Source: Eudromia elegans (taxonomy: Eukaryota > Chordata > Aves > Tinamiformes > Tinamidae). Taken from it: a stretch of DNA of 64,000 bases. This document shows, piece after piece, positions 23,412 to 36,236 of this stretch. The stretch spans positions 1,240,001-1,304,000 of the forward strand of contig PTEX01000004.1 of NCBI GenBank assembly GCA_003342815.1, read 5' to 3'. Both the position numbers and the translations under genes were made by a program. Each line of letters opens with the position of its first letter. The first letter of the stretch is position 1. The notes under the pieces were generated by a model. It was not told where the DNA came from and made no database searches. It saw only the letters and a program-made list of their open reading frames with translations.

Positions 23412-26167
23412 CAGTGGATAAGTGCTTTCTGAGAGCCCAGGGTCTCAGAGAGTTGGCCAGTTTTACAGGGAAAAGGTTGCTGTGACAATTTCACAGCAAC
23501 TGTTTCTTTATGTTTTAGGCTGCATTTTCTCCTCCTCTCTAGCTAGTGATGACAATCTACATCGTTGTGGGGTTAATCATTTCACTCCTGGAGCTCACCG
23601 TACATGCAACCACCTGGTAGATTCAAAAGCTCCTAAAAGCGATTGCAGATGACACAGCAAGAGAACATGCCACACACCCCGCAAAGCCAGCAACCAGCCC
23701 TGCATCCCAACGTTAAACGTTCCCCGGCAAACACAGCGCCACACACAAAGAGGATCCCTGCTGGCCTCTCATCTGCCAGGGCTTGTGCATCAGCTCAGGA
23801 ACCCAGCAGGAGGGAGTCAGGAGGTGCCTCCTCATCTTTCATCCTCCTGCAGAAGTATTGCTCCAAAGGACTATTTTCAAGAGGAGGGAAGCCCTTGGGA
23901 GGTGAGGACAGCAGCTCTGAACTTCCACAGAGCTGTTTTGGGGATTTACGGGCCAGGAATTTCATCACTCGCTTCCCAAATTTGCACTTGCCATCACCAG
24001 CCCTGAGCAACCTGCTGTGCTGCACTTCCTCCTTGCACAGCTAGGTGCTTTCCTTTACCTTCCTGAAGAGGACAGCTTCCCTGAGAAGCTTCAAACAGAA
24101 AGCTTCAAAATTCAGGATTATTTCCATGCCCTTCCTTGCTGGATGCCATCCAGGATGCACAGCTCTGGGGCTGGATTCTTCTCTCTGAAGGAAGAGCAGT
24201 GAGCGCAGAGGAGCGAGACCCGTGACGCGAGCTCAGATTTTAGCCGCTGGCTTCGTGCGCCCTGGATCAGCAAGGGGTGCGAAGGCTGCCCAGGGAGATG
24301 CTCTGCGCAAGGGAAGGCAGAGAATGTGCTTCACACAGCAGGAGCATCGCCAGCTGGTAATCTCCAAAACAAACAGCGCTGGGGATGAAAGAACCGTGCC
24401 CTTTACAACAAAGGTATCCTGCAAGAGGAGCGTAATCCTCCCAACACAGACTTCTACCAGGCTCCTCTCAAAAGGAAAGCATTTAAGACATTTAAAACTT
24501 AAAGCAAAATGCATATGCATTACACAACGGGAAATGTGGAATTGAACTGGCAGTGAAATGGGCTGGCTGGATTAGCGTTTTTTATATCTGATTTCAATTA
24601 TTCTACTATACAAGGGGGTCAAGGTCACAGAACAATTTAGTGGCAGGGCTGCAGACAGATCCCAGGTGACTGACAACTACCCCCTCCTCCCCTGCCTATC
24701 TTTTAACTACCAAACAGCACAGGAGTCTCTTATCAGCAAGCGACAGACCCAAGTGGGTCTCCAGGATGCAGAAAGGAGAGGAAGGGGCGGCCCCAGGTTC
24801 TGCTGGGGATGAGGGGTTGCTGCGGACATCACTTCTGCCTTCCCCTACTCCTCTTATTGTTCACTAGATTCATTAGATTACACAGACCAAATACACTTGG
24901 CTATTTAGCAGAAAGGCACCAAGGGACCTGGAAAAGACAAATTAATTCCTGATTTATGAACAGAAAATGAAATAACCATAAGGGGAAATCAGCATAATGC
25001 TCATGTAGTAAATGAGCGTTTCATAGAAAAATTAGTAATAAATCAAGAAATCATGTATAAAAGCAGGAGAGTGGTTGTAGTGGTGGTAGGGCCTAACCCA
25101 TAAAGAATATTATGGAGTGTATTATTAATTCAGTCACATAGAGAAATAACAGGATCACCACAAAACAAAGAGCTTTTAGACTCACTAGGTAGCAGAGCTA
25201 ACCTAGACCAAAGGTTTCCATAATCTTTATACAAGCAAAAGTTTTGAACACACCAACATAGATATGACTGTGTGTATAAGGGTTTGTCTTCCTCAGAGCA
25301 TCCTCTGCCTTTCCAGGTCACTACCTTCTCACATTGCCACCACTGAATTAGTAATACAACGCACCTTATATCTTATATCTTCCTTATATCTTGCCCTGAA
25401 GAGTCATGGATTGTCCACCATTAAGGGAAATACAGAATCAGTAATAACTGTCTCATACACCAAGCAAAGCATCCACTCTAGGAAGAAGAACATCATTTTA
25501 CAAAGCAATTTGTACTGAAGTCAAGTCACCTTTGGGCTGGGGAAAAGACAGTGCCCAGAGTAAGCCAAATACTCCATTTGCTTTACATTGATAATTAACA
25601 AAGTAACAGTTAAAACATGCAGAAGACCCAGGGAATCATCTCTGTTCTACACACTTCACTTGAAAGAAATCCCCAAGTACCTCACAGCAGTGTTCAAAGA
25701 ATTCCACTGAATCACAAAAGCCATGTAGGCACATAACTACCTTCCACAAACATGATGTCCAAGACTAGATAGGGAGTATAAATCCGAGCATATTCATTCC
25801 ACAGTAGAAGACACAGGGCAGGACCTTTTAGCCCATCTGCAATACATGTTATTATAGAAAGATACACATTTGAGAATACCAAAATTCTAAAAATATCAAG
25901 TATAGTTTTAATCAACATCAACTTAAGACTCTTAAATGGCTTTAGGACGTTGGTGAACACCAGCCCTGCTCTATTTGCATGTGATGAAGTCAGGTAGCAG
26001 GCTAAAGTGCTGGCTTGAGATCAGTGTGAGTCAGCGTTAGGCTCAGAAGGTACATGTCTAAATACCTTGTTTTACTAACCAGTGCACACTCCTTTCTCGA
26101 CCCAGAAATAGAAAACCTGGTGACCTGCTTCTCAATTCACTGCTTCAAGCACTAAAACACTTTTTAA
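23412..26167. other. Non-coding stretch before the assembly gap
   Basis: No supported gene. The 23650-24330 part is GC-richer with overlapping open frames up to 133 codons on both strands, none recognisable. The 24940-25060 part is AT-rich with homeodomain-like TAATTCC and ATTAGTAATAAATC strings and has the look of a conserved non-coding element. TATATCTTATATCTTCC-type short repeats occur near 25365-25395. Confidence 0.45.
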
Positions 26168-26207
26168 NNNNNNNNNNNNNNNNNNNNNNNNNNNNNNNNN
26201 NNNNNNN
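26168..26207. other. Assembly gap (40 N)
   Basis: A run of 40 undetermined bases. The true missing length is unknown. AT-rich sequence follows and TTTTTAA precedes it. Nothing spanning it should be interpreted. Confidence 0.99.
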
Positions 26208-28048
26208 GGAAGGTGTTAGAAATTGCATAAAACTCCATTAAAGTCTTAGATTTGAAAATAATATACAGCTGGCATAGCCCAGCAGGCAAGATTTGTTTGG
26301 GCCAAATTTTAATTATCTCGTCTCTTTCTCCTATTAAAAAGTAAAAGGATAGCAAGTGCCAAGGGAAATCCTTTGGGACCCCAACTTCATCTCCCCTCTC
26401 CTCTCTCTGGGTCCCCCTGATAACCCTTAATCCTTAGCCCAGGTTCCAGGCCGCTCCTCAGACGGCAGCTCCAGCAGCCCTGCACAGCATTACTGTAACT
26501 GGTGTGCTGCTTTTGTCAGAACCACGGCATCAAGAACAGGGCGGGAAGCAAGCTGCTAGGGAAGATGTAGGGAGGTATGGAGGCATGCAGTGGCTGGCAG
26601 GACAGCTGCCCGTGGCCGATTCTTAAATCACAAGTGGATTCTTTGGGAGATTTGTAACACCCAGGAGGCTTCTCTCATAAAACAACACTCTGAGGAAACT
26701 AATGAAAAGTTGCTATAAAGCCAGTGCAAAACCTTTCCTATGCATGTCCCAGCTTCAAAAAGTTGACTAGGAACCATTAGTCCAAGTTACCAGGGTTAGA
26801 GGCAGTTCAAAACTGGATTGGGAACATCATGACAACAGGATTTCTTTTCAAAACACTGGGATTCACTCCTGAAGACACAGCCTGACTGCCCTGAAGATCC
26901 TGCAGTTCTGTAGAAAAGGCCACTCACCTAGAAAGGGATCCTGGCCCCATCAGAGGTCAGTTAGCACTTCAGAACCTACTTCACAGTCCCAATGATGATA
27001 TCACAGACCTGACCTGCAAGGCAAGACCTCCCACACCTGACCCACTGACCAAGCGCTCTCCAGGGAATCATCACAGCAAAGAGCAGCCCTGCAGGTCCTG
27101 GCACGAATGCATCGGCAGACGGTGTCAAAAAGCTAGCAAAAAGACCACTACACACAGCAGCACAGCTTACAGAGCTGGCTGCAGCATCCAGAAGCAAAAA
27201 TGCTCCTCTTACTCTGTCTTCTCCCTGCGGCAACCACAAGTTTCCCTTTCATGCCTCTGTCCCCTAAAACAGCCCCACAGAGGTAGCACCCTAACACATT
27301 CCCCTGCCTTTCAAAACCCCCGGGAACATACACAGGCTGCTGACTACAAGATCCTCATAGCCAGCTATACACCAAGTCTATCAAATAGGCAAACCAGCAG
27401 CGTGGGGCACTGGAGCAGGCTGCTGCTTGGACTGCTCTCCCAGCTCCTCTCTATCACATCCCAGTTTGGTGCCTGATCCACATAAATATTTGTTAAGGAG
27501 CTAAGGCAGGGTGGGGAGGGATAATATGGATGACAAATGTCTCGTTTAAAATTTTAATGGCAATAAATGTGTTTCATTTTTATGATGATTTATTAATATA
27601 CTTATAATAAAGGTACAGACTAGCCTGAGGCTTCATTCTGCTGTATCAGAGTGTGTGGCTGCTGCAGCTGGAGGTGATAAATAGCACTGCCTATGCAAGA
27701 GGCTCAAGAGACTTCTCACTACACAGCCAGTTTACCCTTCAGGGCACTGCTGCTTTGGGACCAGGATCGTGTGCTATGCAAGTGCGACATCCCCTCCATT
27801 CCCCTTCCCTCTCCTCAGAGGGCAGCTGGGAATATCCACAGATTCCTGCTGTAGTTCAAAGCTACAACGGCCAGAGGTCATTTAGCTCTGGATTCACAGG
27901 CCCGTCTCAGTTTTAAGGGGTCTGTCTCACACACTACATCGTGGCTACATGAGTATTTCGGGCTCTGTGACACTGCATTAACCGTATCACGACCTACTGA
28001 CTTACCAGCAAGACGTGAATCCACCAGGGCTGCCTGTTTCTCGAGAGG
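26208..28048. other. Non-coding stretch with an AT-rich conserved-element candidate
   Basis: I see no gene. Between about 27520 and 27620 a homopolymer-poor AT-rich segment with TTTAAAATTTTAATGGC, GCAATAAATG and GATTTATTAATA has the texture of vertebrate conserved non-coding elements, with caudal/HOX-like TTTAT and TAAT cores. This is pattern recognition, not evidence of conservation. Confidence 0.35.
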
Positions 28049-28059
28049 GTGTTACAACA

Positions 28060-28230
28060 ACTGTACCACTTGGCACTTACACAGCATCTTGCATTTAGAA
28101 ATCTCAGATTGCTTTGGAGCAGCACCATTATCCTCACTCAAAAGAAGGGGAAACAGAGTCTAAGGGACTCAGACTCACACAGGGAAGAGCTGACCAAGTC
28201 CAGAGATTATGCCAGAGGAACCACTATCCC
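28060..28230 (+). mobile_element. Decayed ancient repeat of the MIR/L2 type
   Basis: The order CACTTACACAGCATCTTGCA, an ATCTCAGATTGCTTTGGA box, CCATTATCCTCACT, GGGGAAACAGAGTCTAAGGG, then TCACACAGGGAAGAGCTGAC follows the well-known amniote tail in which a cacttta/atctcaaagc segment is followed by attatccccatttta, ggggaaactgaggcacagag and gtcacacagc. Mammalian MIR and L2 and several sauropsid LINE/SINE families share this tail. It is strongly diverged and inactive. The exact family and ends need a repeat library; I am sure of the class but not the name. Confidence 0.6.
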
Positions 28231-31117
28231 TAGACCCTACGCTAAGCTTCTACACCTGCCTGTACCACACATCTTTCTTGCCGTGAGGTCTTGACATACC
28301 TACAGAGTAACATGGAAACTTGAATTCTGGCCTGGCATTGAATTTAAGAGGAATCTTAATAGCAAAGTCAGAGGAGAAAAAAAAAAGTGGACTCAAGTAT
28401 CTTAAACATGCACTACTCTGCTTTACATAGACTGCTGCTTAATATCTTTGCAATTTAAATTTAAACTAGTATGGCTCAGGGGAGTCCCAAGATTATGGCC
28501 CCACTGTTAAAGAGAAGTTTAGGAAAGCTATGCAAGACTGAGTTTTATTATCATCACCCAGAAACCTCTCCCATGTTTGTGAGCTTTCCAGAAAAAGGCT
28601 ATGCCAAGTTGGAGAATCATCGTGGAACCAGCGGAAGTCTTAATCCAATCACAAAGGATGCCAAACCAAAATATAAGTCTTAAAAAATCCAAGCCCTTTA
28701 AGCAGTGTAAGCAGTGCTCAGAAACAGACTAATAAAAGTTTTCTCAGAAGTTGTTGGGTTTGGTTTTTTTTTTGTTTGTTTGTTTTCTCCTATAGCTGAT
28801 GTTTCAAATAAGTCCTTCTTGGAAAGATATCCGAGCTGTAATATCTACCTGTAAGGTTCCTTACAATAATAATTCTAATTTGACCAGATTTTGAAAATTC
28901 TTTTTAAAAAAATCTTCCCATCTCCTCCCATAGGAATCATACTTTGCACAGTTGCATGCATCAGTTTACATGGGTCGGCCACTAAAGATCTCACACAAAT
29001 TGAGTTTTGTCAGCTTAACACAATCTTATAACCCATCACCTATGGATGGGAAGCACAGGCATGCCAACTAACCTGGCTAAGGTCTTACAGTCACTTAGTA
29101 GCAGAATCATTCAGCTTGCCAACACCCCAAGGAACAGAAGCAACTGTACTGTCGCTCTTGCTGTAACAACATTAGTTAACAAGAAAAAGCTCAGGAATGG
29201 ATACTAGTTGCTCCAATTTCTGTTCCTTTACAGCTTTTACTAAAGCAATAGCAAACAGTTACAAAAGAAACAGCAGAGAAAGAACCACAGTGAAGAGCTA
29301 TGAGAAAGTACTGACAGAAAGAAAAAAAATAAACAGTTGATTTCATGGACTCCCAAGCAGGCAGTTAGTACCTCACAGCACTTGGATCTTGAGTGTATCT
29401 CGTATTCTTGACTTACATCGTGCAACTCTGACCAAAAAAGCCAAGGCTCCAGCAGCCACAACTGCAGCTGCTGTGTGTATGGTACAGCTCTGATCACACA
29501 AGTACTTGGTCAATAATAAGGAAGTGTAATAGATTTGATCAGGGATTGAAAGCGGTCAATTTTTAAAGCATCATGATTCAACCTTAACTCGAATCTCTCT
29601 GGTTGCTTTTGTTTTTTCTTCCATATTGCTGTCTTTGATGTCAAAAGCAAAGTAATAAGGGTCACTTCCATAAAGGCAATAGATGCGATAGACTCAGGCT
29701 TACCCACTGACTAGATTATTGATTAAAATTTGTCAGAAGATGGTTTTGAAAGACTGCAAGAGGCTTTAAAAAAAGTCATCCCCAGAAGTGTATTTCAAAG
29801 GACTGAAGGTCAATTAGGACACAAATTTACAGCCAGTCTCAACATTTTAGCTAGATTAGAGTGTGTAATAAATACAATAGGGGAGTTCTGGAGTCCTCCT
29901 CCTCTCTCGCATTCTCCATCCTTCCTTCCTTCTTTAGAGGCGTTTGAATATAAGACGTTCTAGAAATAGTGCATGGGGACTATACTGTGACTGAAGCTGC
30001 AACCAAGCATTTGTCAGCAGGGCCTGGCAAGCAGAGACTTGAAGAACATGTTCCAAGTAGCAATAATTGCAGGAGGGTTTGGAAATACTGCAAGATTGGG
30101 TCAGGGTCAAGACTCAATGCACAGAGGAGACGGATGCACTGATCAGGTCATTTGATTGGTGGCGGGGGAGCAATTGGAGGAAGATGCACTGAGAACTGGC
30201 AGTTGGAAAGCAGCCTTACAAGGAGAAATAGATACACAGGGCTGAACAGACTGTGCAAACCTATTGTCTTCTTTCCTTAAGCATGAGCTAACCACCACAG
30301 CAACCCAAAAGCATCAAGGTGCACAGTTCACTCCCATGAAGCCTGATGCTCTCCAGCTCTCACGCACTGAACCCAGTACCATCCTGGCCAATCAAACTCG
30401 ATTTCTTTTGCTCAGGAAACAGAAAGGGAATGTTTAAGCTGTTCCCAAGAGTGGAATTTACCACGGGTATCACATCCTGCACGGGTGAAGTGAGGCAACC
30501 AAGCCAGCATGGTCTTGCTATCAGCCAGATACACCAAAATACTGCAAGAAAGCAGGTTATTTGTATCCAAGGTCACTAACTGGGTTGTTACCTTCCTGAT
30601 GCCCAAACTGTTCCAACATACCCATGCAGACTACAACATGGCCAAAGCACGTGTCCAGTGACAGTGTTTTATCTACTGATTACTCCCATCACTGCTGTTA
30701 CAAACCTAAGAGGCACAGCTCATACCTGCCCGCGTGCTGAAGGTGTGATACAGCATTTCTGCTCAGCTCTTCCTTTCACAGGTCACAAAATGCTCACTGT
30801 CCCTCTCTTCAGGGGAACGAGAACTTTTTGACCCAGAGCACATTAATGTTTTATTTCTATTTGCTTTATGCTTTCCTCTCCCCAGATGCACAAGGCCCTC
30901 TGCTCTGCTGGAGCAAGAAGGGGTTAAAAGCCCACCCTCCTGCTCTTTGAGGGAGGCCATCCAGCCGTGACTCTGCCAAGCTGCAGACACATAGGAAGTG
31001 GATTATCAATAACTCCTTCTTTCTAACCTCTTTTCCCCCCTCTCTCTCTCTATACGACGTCAATGAGCTGGAAAATGAAAGGAATAATGCAGGTTTAAGA
31101 GGCCAATAATTAGGTCA
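28231..31117. other. Non-coding stretch around old repeats
   Basis: Apart from the repeat tail at 29025 there is a T10 run with GTTT repeats at about 28765-28790, AT-rich sequence near 28860-28910, and a second back-to-back GGGTCA pair at 30098-30109. No gene is recognisable. A polypyrimidine run lies at about 31030-31050. Confidence 0.45.
29025..29115 (+). mobile_element. Second decayed MIR/L2-type tail
   Basis: CCTATGGATGGGAAGCACAG, then ACCTGGCTAAGGTCTTACAG and TCACTTAGTAGCAGAATCAT follow the same tail (gaaactgaggcacag, taaggtcacacag, agtaagtggcagagc), again heavily mutated. It lies in the same orientation as the copy at 28060, about 1 kb away, and could be part of one older insertion. 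Confidence 0.5.
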
Positions 31118-31150
31118 CAGCTGATCTCGGCTGGGATCAGCTGACAGCTG
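31118..31150. promoter_or_regulatory. E-box inverted repeat cluster
   Basis: CAGCTGATC-tcggctgg-GATCAGCTG is a perfect inverted repeat with 9-bp arms, each arm holding a CAGCTG E-box. A third CAGCTG follows at 31145-31150. Three sites within 33 bases, two in mirrored array, are what a bHLH-driven element (MYOD, ASCL1 or TFAP4 class) would look like. A half CRE, ACGTCA, lies about 60 bases upstream, and AATAATTAGG, a homeodomain-like string, just upstream. The role is inferred. Confidence 0.45.
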
Positions 31151-33014
31151 GTGCCTATCCTGCACTAGCGAGCACGGTGGCTTCCAGGACTCAAGTTTAG
31201 GACAGCTTCCCCTTTCCTCTTCATCTCTTATATTCCTGAGAAACAGAATTAACCACCATGGAGCAGATCTCCTAGATTTCCATCAACATGAGTTTACAGG
31301 GAGAAATGACTTGTTCTGCTTGATTTTCTCTCAAAACGCATTAAATCCTTTCTTTTGCTTCAGCACAAACGTATCAGACCAGCACCACAGCCTAGCATTG
31401 CTCCCATTCTGTCCCTCCCCCATCTCCATCCTGCCCACTTCCTAACCTAATCTCAATGTTTGCTTGTTTTAGCTTCCATAATCCTGTTGTCTTGCAAATC
31501 TCCTCACCATAATCCTGCCTTTGTCTGTCAATACAATTTGTTTGCCGTGGCGGGGGCAGGAAGGTGAAGTGCTGCTGGGGATGGAGGAAGCCTTGGCTGC
31601 TAGTTGTCAGGGCTCTGCTCACACGCACCCTGGGAGGTTTGGCACCCCTCTCCTCTTCATTCAGAGGGGTTCACGGCCTCCAAAATGAAGTTTGCTGAAT
31701 AAAAGCAGCCTCTATGGCGAAATTAATAGCAAAGTAGAGAGTATGTGTAATATGGGCTTGCATGCACTAGAGGGAGATCAGCCAAGGAAAGCAAAACCAA
31801 GGGCGAGGAACGGCTGCATCCTCCCTCAACTCTGAGCTTGCACTTCCATTGTAACCTGTGCAAAGCAGGGGTAAAAAAAAAAATCACATCAGCTGATGGG
31901 AGGATGAGCATCAGCCTAAGGGATGCTGCACTGCTTACACAGTAAAGTGGTCAAGACAGACAAACAGACTGATAATTTATTGCTAGGAGCTGTGGCAATT
32001 TTGGGTATTTGTATGAATAAAGAATCAGCCTAATCAGACTAATTTCTTCCAGTCAAAACACAACATGGACTCAAAAACTCAAAGCAAAACTCTGCTGCAC
32101 CAGCCAAGTTCTGTGCCAAACAAAGGGGCTGCAAATTCCATGCAATTTGGATGCAAAATTGACAGGCAGGCCAAGTGCCCAGAAAACACTTCTGAATTCA
32201 GACAACGACCAGCTGAAAAAAAGGACAACAAATCATGAAACTAGGTGCGAGTCACATGGTTTGGGGTTTGTTTGCAAACATTTCAGAAGACAGATAGTGC
32301 AAAGCAAGCTGCTCTTGAAGTCTGTTGAAGGGCGTAAGAAGAAAGTCTGCATGTCTGTCTAGGAGCAAGAGAAAAAAAGAAAAAAAAAGATCAAAAGCCT
32401 TTAAGAGACTGGAGAGCAACATTAACAACCTCTCCCTCAACATCAGCTGCCTACTTCAGGTCTCCTACAAGAAAGAAGGTGTTAAAATGCTGCATTCAGA
32501 ATATCCCTTACCCCTTTGGGAAGTCTGAGTCAAGCTCCATGCACAGAATTTAAAAAAAAAAAAAAGAATTTTTGGATATACACCGAATTGAGCTTGAAAC
32601 TCAGCACTCAGGATGCTCAGAACACATTCAAGTCTAGTTGCAGCACCTGGTCATGCCACACTTTGTTTTGCAAACTTTGCTGTACATGTTTTTATCAGTT
32701 GTTTCTTTTTCTCTAAGTAGATCATCTGAAAGCACAAACTAGAAAGAATTATTCATCTTAACAGCTTTCACTACTATTTAAGCAACCTTTTCATTTTGCT
32801 ATAAAGTTTAAAATAGTTTAAAATATTAAAGGTTACGTTAAGAAGTTCAGCTTAATGCAGAGTTTAAGGTACCACAAATTAATAGAATCAAATAAGCCAA
32901 ATACCAGCAAGCATTTAAAGAAAACACCTACACTCCCTCCAAGAAAGAGAGAGGCTTCCTGTGCTGGTGTGGAAAGCAGAGGCTGCAATAAGACACTAGG
33001 AACGGCAGAAAGTT

Positions 33015-33115
33015 TTATGAAGACATTTGTAAAGTTACGCAAACACATGGAGAAACTGAGACTGAGGAAGGACCTGTGTACAGAGCTTGAGAAGGACACA
33101 CAGCAACCGCAGTAT
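33015..33115 (+). mobile_element. Third decayed MIR/L2-type tail
   Basis: ACATGGAGAAACTGAGACTG, then GTACAGAGCTTGAGAAGGAC and ACACAGCAACCGCAGTATTG follow the tail order ggaaactgaggc, cagag..tt, aaggtcacacagcaa. It is old and strongly diverged. The 114-codon frame over this area is therefore not a gene. Confidence 0.5.
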
Positions 33116-36100
33116 TGCAGGCACGGCCCGTTCCCACACTCCCTTCACACAGATCAGGAACCCACCATCTACCAGATCATTCTTCATGTTGGGTTTTAGC
33201 TTGCTCTAGGTAGGACACTCTGTCCCTCTCCCTCGCCCTGTTGCTGCCCTCCAGCTAGAGGTAACTCAGCAGTCTCACACTTGCTCTGATAACCTTGCCC
33301 ACCAACTCTTTCAGAGATAACACAGCTTTTATCAATGACTTTTTTTCCACTTTTATCCACCTGTTCTCACCTACCCAGGGCCCAATTCCTGGCATTTATC
33401 ATCTCACAGCAGTATATCACACTCAATTTAAGCTCTGAGCAGCCATCAGCTAAAGATATGCAGCTTGTTGTTGGATGTCTTGAATCAAATAACATATTCC
33501 CAGACAAGCTGCAATACTTAACACTTACTTTCTTCAGACTCTGGTAGAGATTCTCCCACCTCCCGTAGCAAGTCAGTGTTATTATGCACATTTCACTGAT
33601 TTGGTGGAAGGAACATTTTCCCCAAAGGCAACGTGCCTGAATGACAAGATGCATCATTGACACCCCAGAAGATGCCACTCCATGTAGTTGGAATGGCCTT
33701 GCCATCTGATCAAGAGGGTCGTGGGTACAGAGGCAACAAGCTCATGAAAAAACACTTGTCAAAGCCAGGGTTTCCTGTACTGGAAGGCACAGATTAGACT
33801 GCAGGAGTCTGGACTTGGTGGCTTGTCTTTCCAAGGAGCAGCTCCCAATCCAATATTTAGGTTCTTGCTGACAGCTTACAGAGGTGACCTTGTCAGTGGA
33901 AGAGCCCTAGCCTAGCACGGCAAATCTCCTCCCTTCGGTCTTTACAACATCATTCCCACTGCTTGGGGCTTCAAGACAAGAAACTTGCCCAGTTTTGAAG
34001 CCTGAGGAAGCTCCGTTTCTCTCCTCCATTTCTTCCTCCTGTACATTCACACCATCTTTACACTGTCCCACAACAGAAGATTAGGTGCCTTGGGAAAACT
34101 GAGGCATAGTTTCCCCTCTCATCCCCCAAAGCGGGAGGCAAACGGAAAAAAGTCATGAGGTGGTGAGTGTCTTGAGGAACCTTGCTGCTCCACTGCCCAA
34201 ATCTGCCGGTAAGGGGAGAGGCAGGTATGCCGGGATATCCTGCAGGCACCTGACGACATGACACCGAGTCTTCAGCCCTCAGAGCACAGATACACTCCAT
34301 GGAGCTCTAGTTCTTCTGAACTGTACCTTCTGCTCAATGTGACCCAGCCACAGGGGAAAATGCTAATGGGTATTTCAGGAACCCCTTTAATTCTGGTAGA
34401 CTCAAATGTGTTTTGAAAGTGATACCAAGCTTTAATATCATTAAATGCAAACTTCTCCAACTGCTGTGAAACACAGGAGGCACCCACCTACATCACGGAG
34501 GAGCTTGTACAGGGGACAGAAAAACTCTGCATCGAATTGAGAATGAGGGTAGAAGGAACTGACAGGGGAAAAGTTTGAATAAACAGGGTTTTCTGGCCAT
34601 GAAATGAAAGCAAATAATTGACTTTGGAAAACACTGCTTATTTAACCTAGCAAAGAGCTCCATTTTACACTCAGAGTACAAACAAGCCACTGAAGATCTA
34701 CTGGCCATAGCACCTTAGGGGATGTTTTAAGTGCATTGGATGTTAGAAGATTTTGCCCCAGATTTCTAAAGATGCATTTATTTAGGGAAAGTATTAATGA
34801 AGCTCTTATTTCTAAAATGTCAAAATCTAGAATCAGAATATATCCTGCTCTCAAATCATGATGCACCTCTTGAATTTTGTGATTTGTTGCAACAACCCAC
34901 ACACTAAAGATCCCTTGAAGGATGGTTTTACAATTAATTGCTGATACCTCTGTCTAAAACAATCCTCGGTATCACTGTAGCTCCTGACATTTCACTTCAA
35001 AATGTATGTTGCTGACACCCTGTAAATGCTTTGTAGAAAGCTGCTTGAGGTTTCACTGCTGCATTAGACTGGATATAATTTGCTTTGTAATCCACTTAAC
35101 TGGGACACGCTTCCCCAAGGAAGCATGTTTACCTACTGGATTCCACAAGGAATTGAGTTAAGCTAGCAATGCTTAATGGCAATAACTACAGTTTAACAGA
35201 GACATTAATACTGCTCAATGGGGACAAAAGGCTTCTGCTAAAGAAACTTAGCTAAGATCTGGTGATACAGAGTATTAACTCAAGACCACAGCAGGCTTAT
35301 ATTAGACATCTTTTTAATTGGGACAGATGGTTGTTCTTGGTGCAAAGTTCAAGTCCTTAGTTGTGTTAAGCCATACCATTCACATTAAATTAGGCAAGGA
35401 TTTCAGGCAGCCAACAAATGCCAAGCAGTTCTCTGGAATGATCTTTTATCCCATTAGACCCTGATACCACTTCATTCAAATCACTGTCAGTTCAGACATT
35501 TGCCTCAACAGGAGAAAGCTAAAACTTTCATTGTCCAGTCTTTAGCATGTGGTCAATTCTCAGACAGGAGAGATGCTGAGAAGGTTTTAGCAAGCAAACT
35601 TTATAATATGTGCGAGTACGTCAACTTGAGATCCTAGATATAACTATCCATGCAGCTCTGTCGTTTCCTATGGCAGAGTTAGGAAGCTGAGCTTTTACCT
35701 CAAACTTTCTTTCATGCCATTTAGGCATCTCACAGGCAACTGAGAGACTTCCAGTGGAGATACAAGGATTATCTGAACTCTGATGTCCTCGCTCTTATTC
35801 TATAAATCCTAGTGGGAGCAAGAGCAAATACAGGAGAATTGGCAGATGCAGAATGTGTCTCAAAGTAGGTTGGGGGCAGGGGGAACATTAACAAACCAAC
35901 ACACAGCTAGCCCTAATCCAAAACAGCATCTCACAGTTCGCTCTTCCACTCTCTTCTGCACTAATTCACAACCACTGTAACATCAAGACGAGCTTCCATA
36001 TGCTTCATTTACTGACATTAATTAATTTCAGCCTTCTCCACCCTCCACACATGCTCATTTTATCTGACAAGCAAGTCATGAAACAAAGTCCATTTTCACA

Positions 36101-36214
36101 AAAATCAACAAACAAAGGTCATCTATCCTTTCTCCTTTCAAAGGACACCTAATGGGTGCATGTACTAGACCATGGTTCTTTCTCACCTCTGACCAGTCAC
36201 CTTACAGCCTCTGC

Positions 36215-36236
36215 CCTAGCTCAGGCCTAGCTCAGG
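36215..36236 (+). repeat. 11-bp perfect tandem duplication
   Basis: CCTAGCTCAGG occurs twice head to tail. It is a small slippage-type duplication without known function. Confidence 0.85.

Noticed and set aside
23240-23494. Minus-strand frame rich in phenylalanine and tyrosine
   Set aside because: Translation of an AT-only low-complexity tract.
27400-27450. CR1-like GGGCACTGGAGCAGGCTGC string
   Set aside because: Similarity stops after about 19 bases and no other CR1 box follows.
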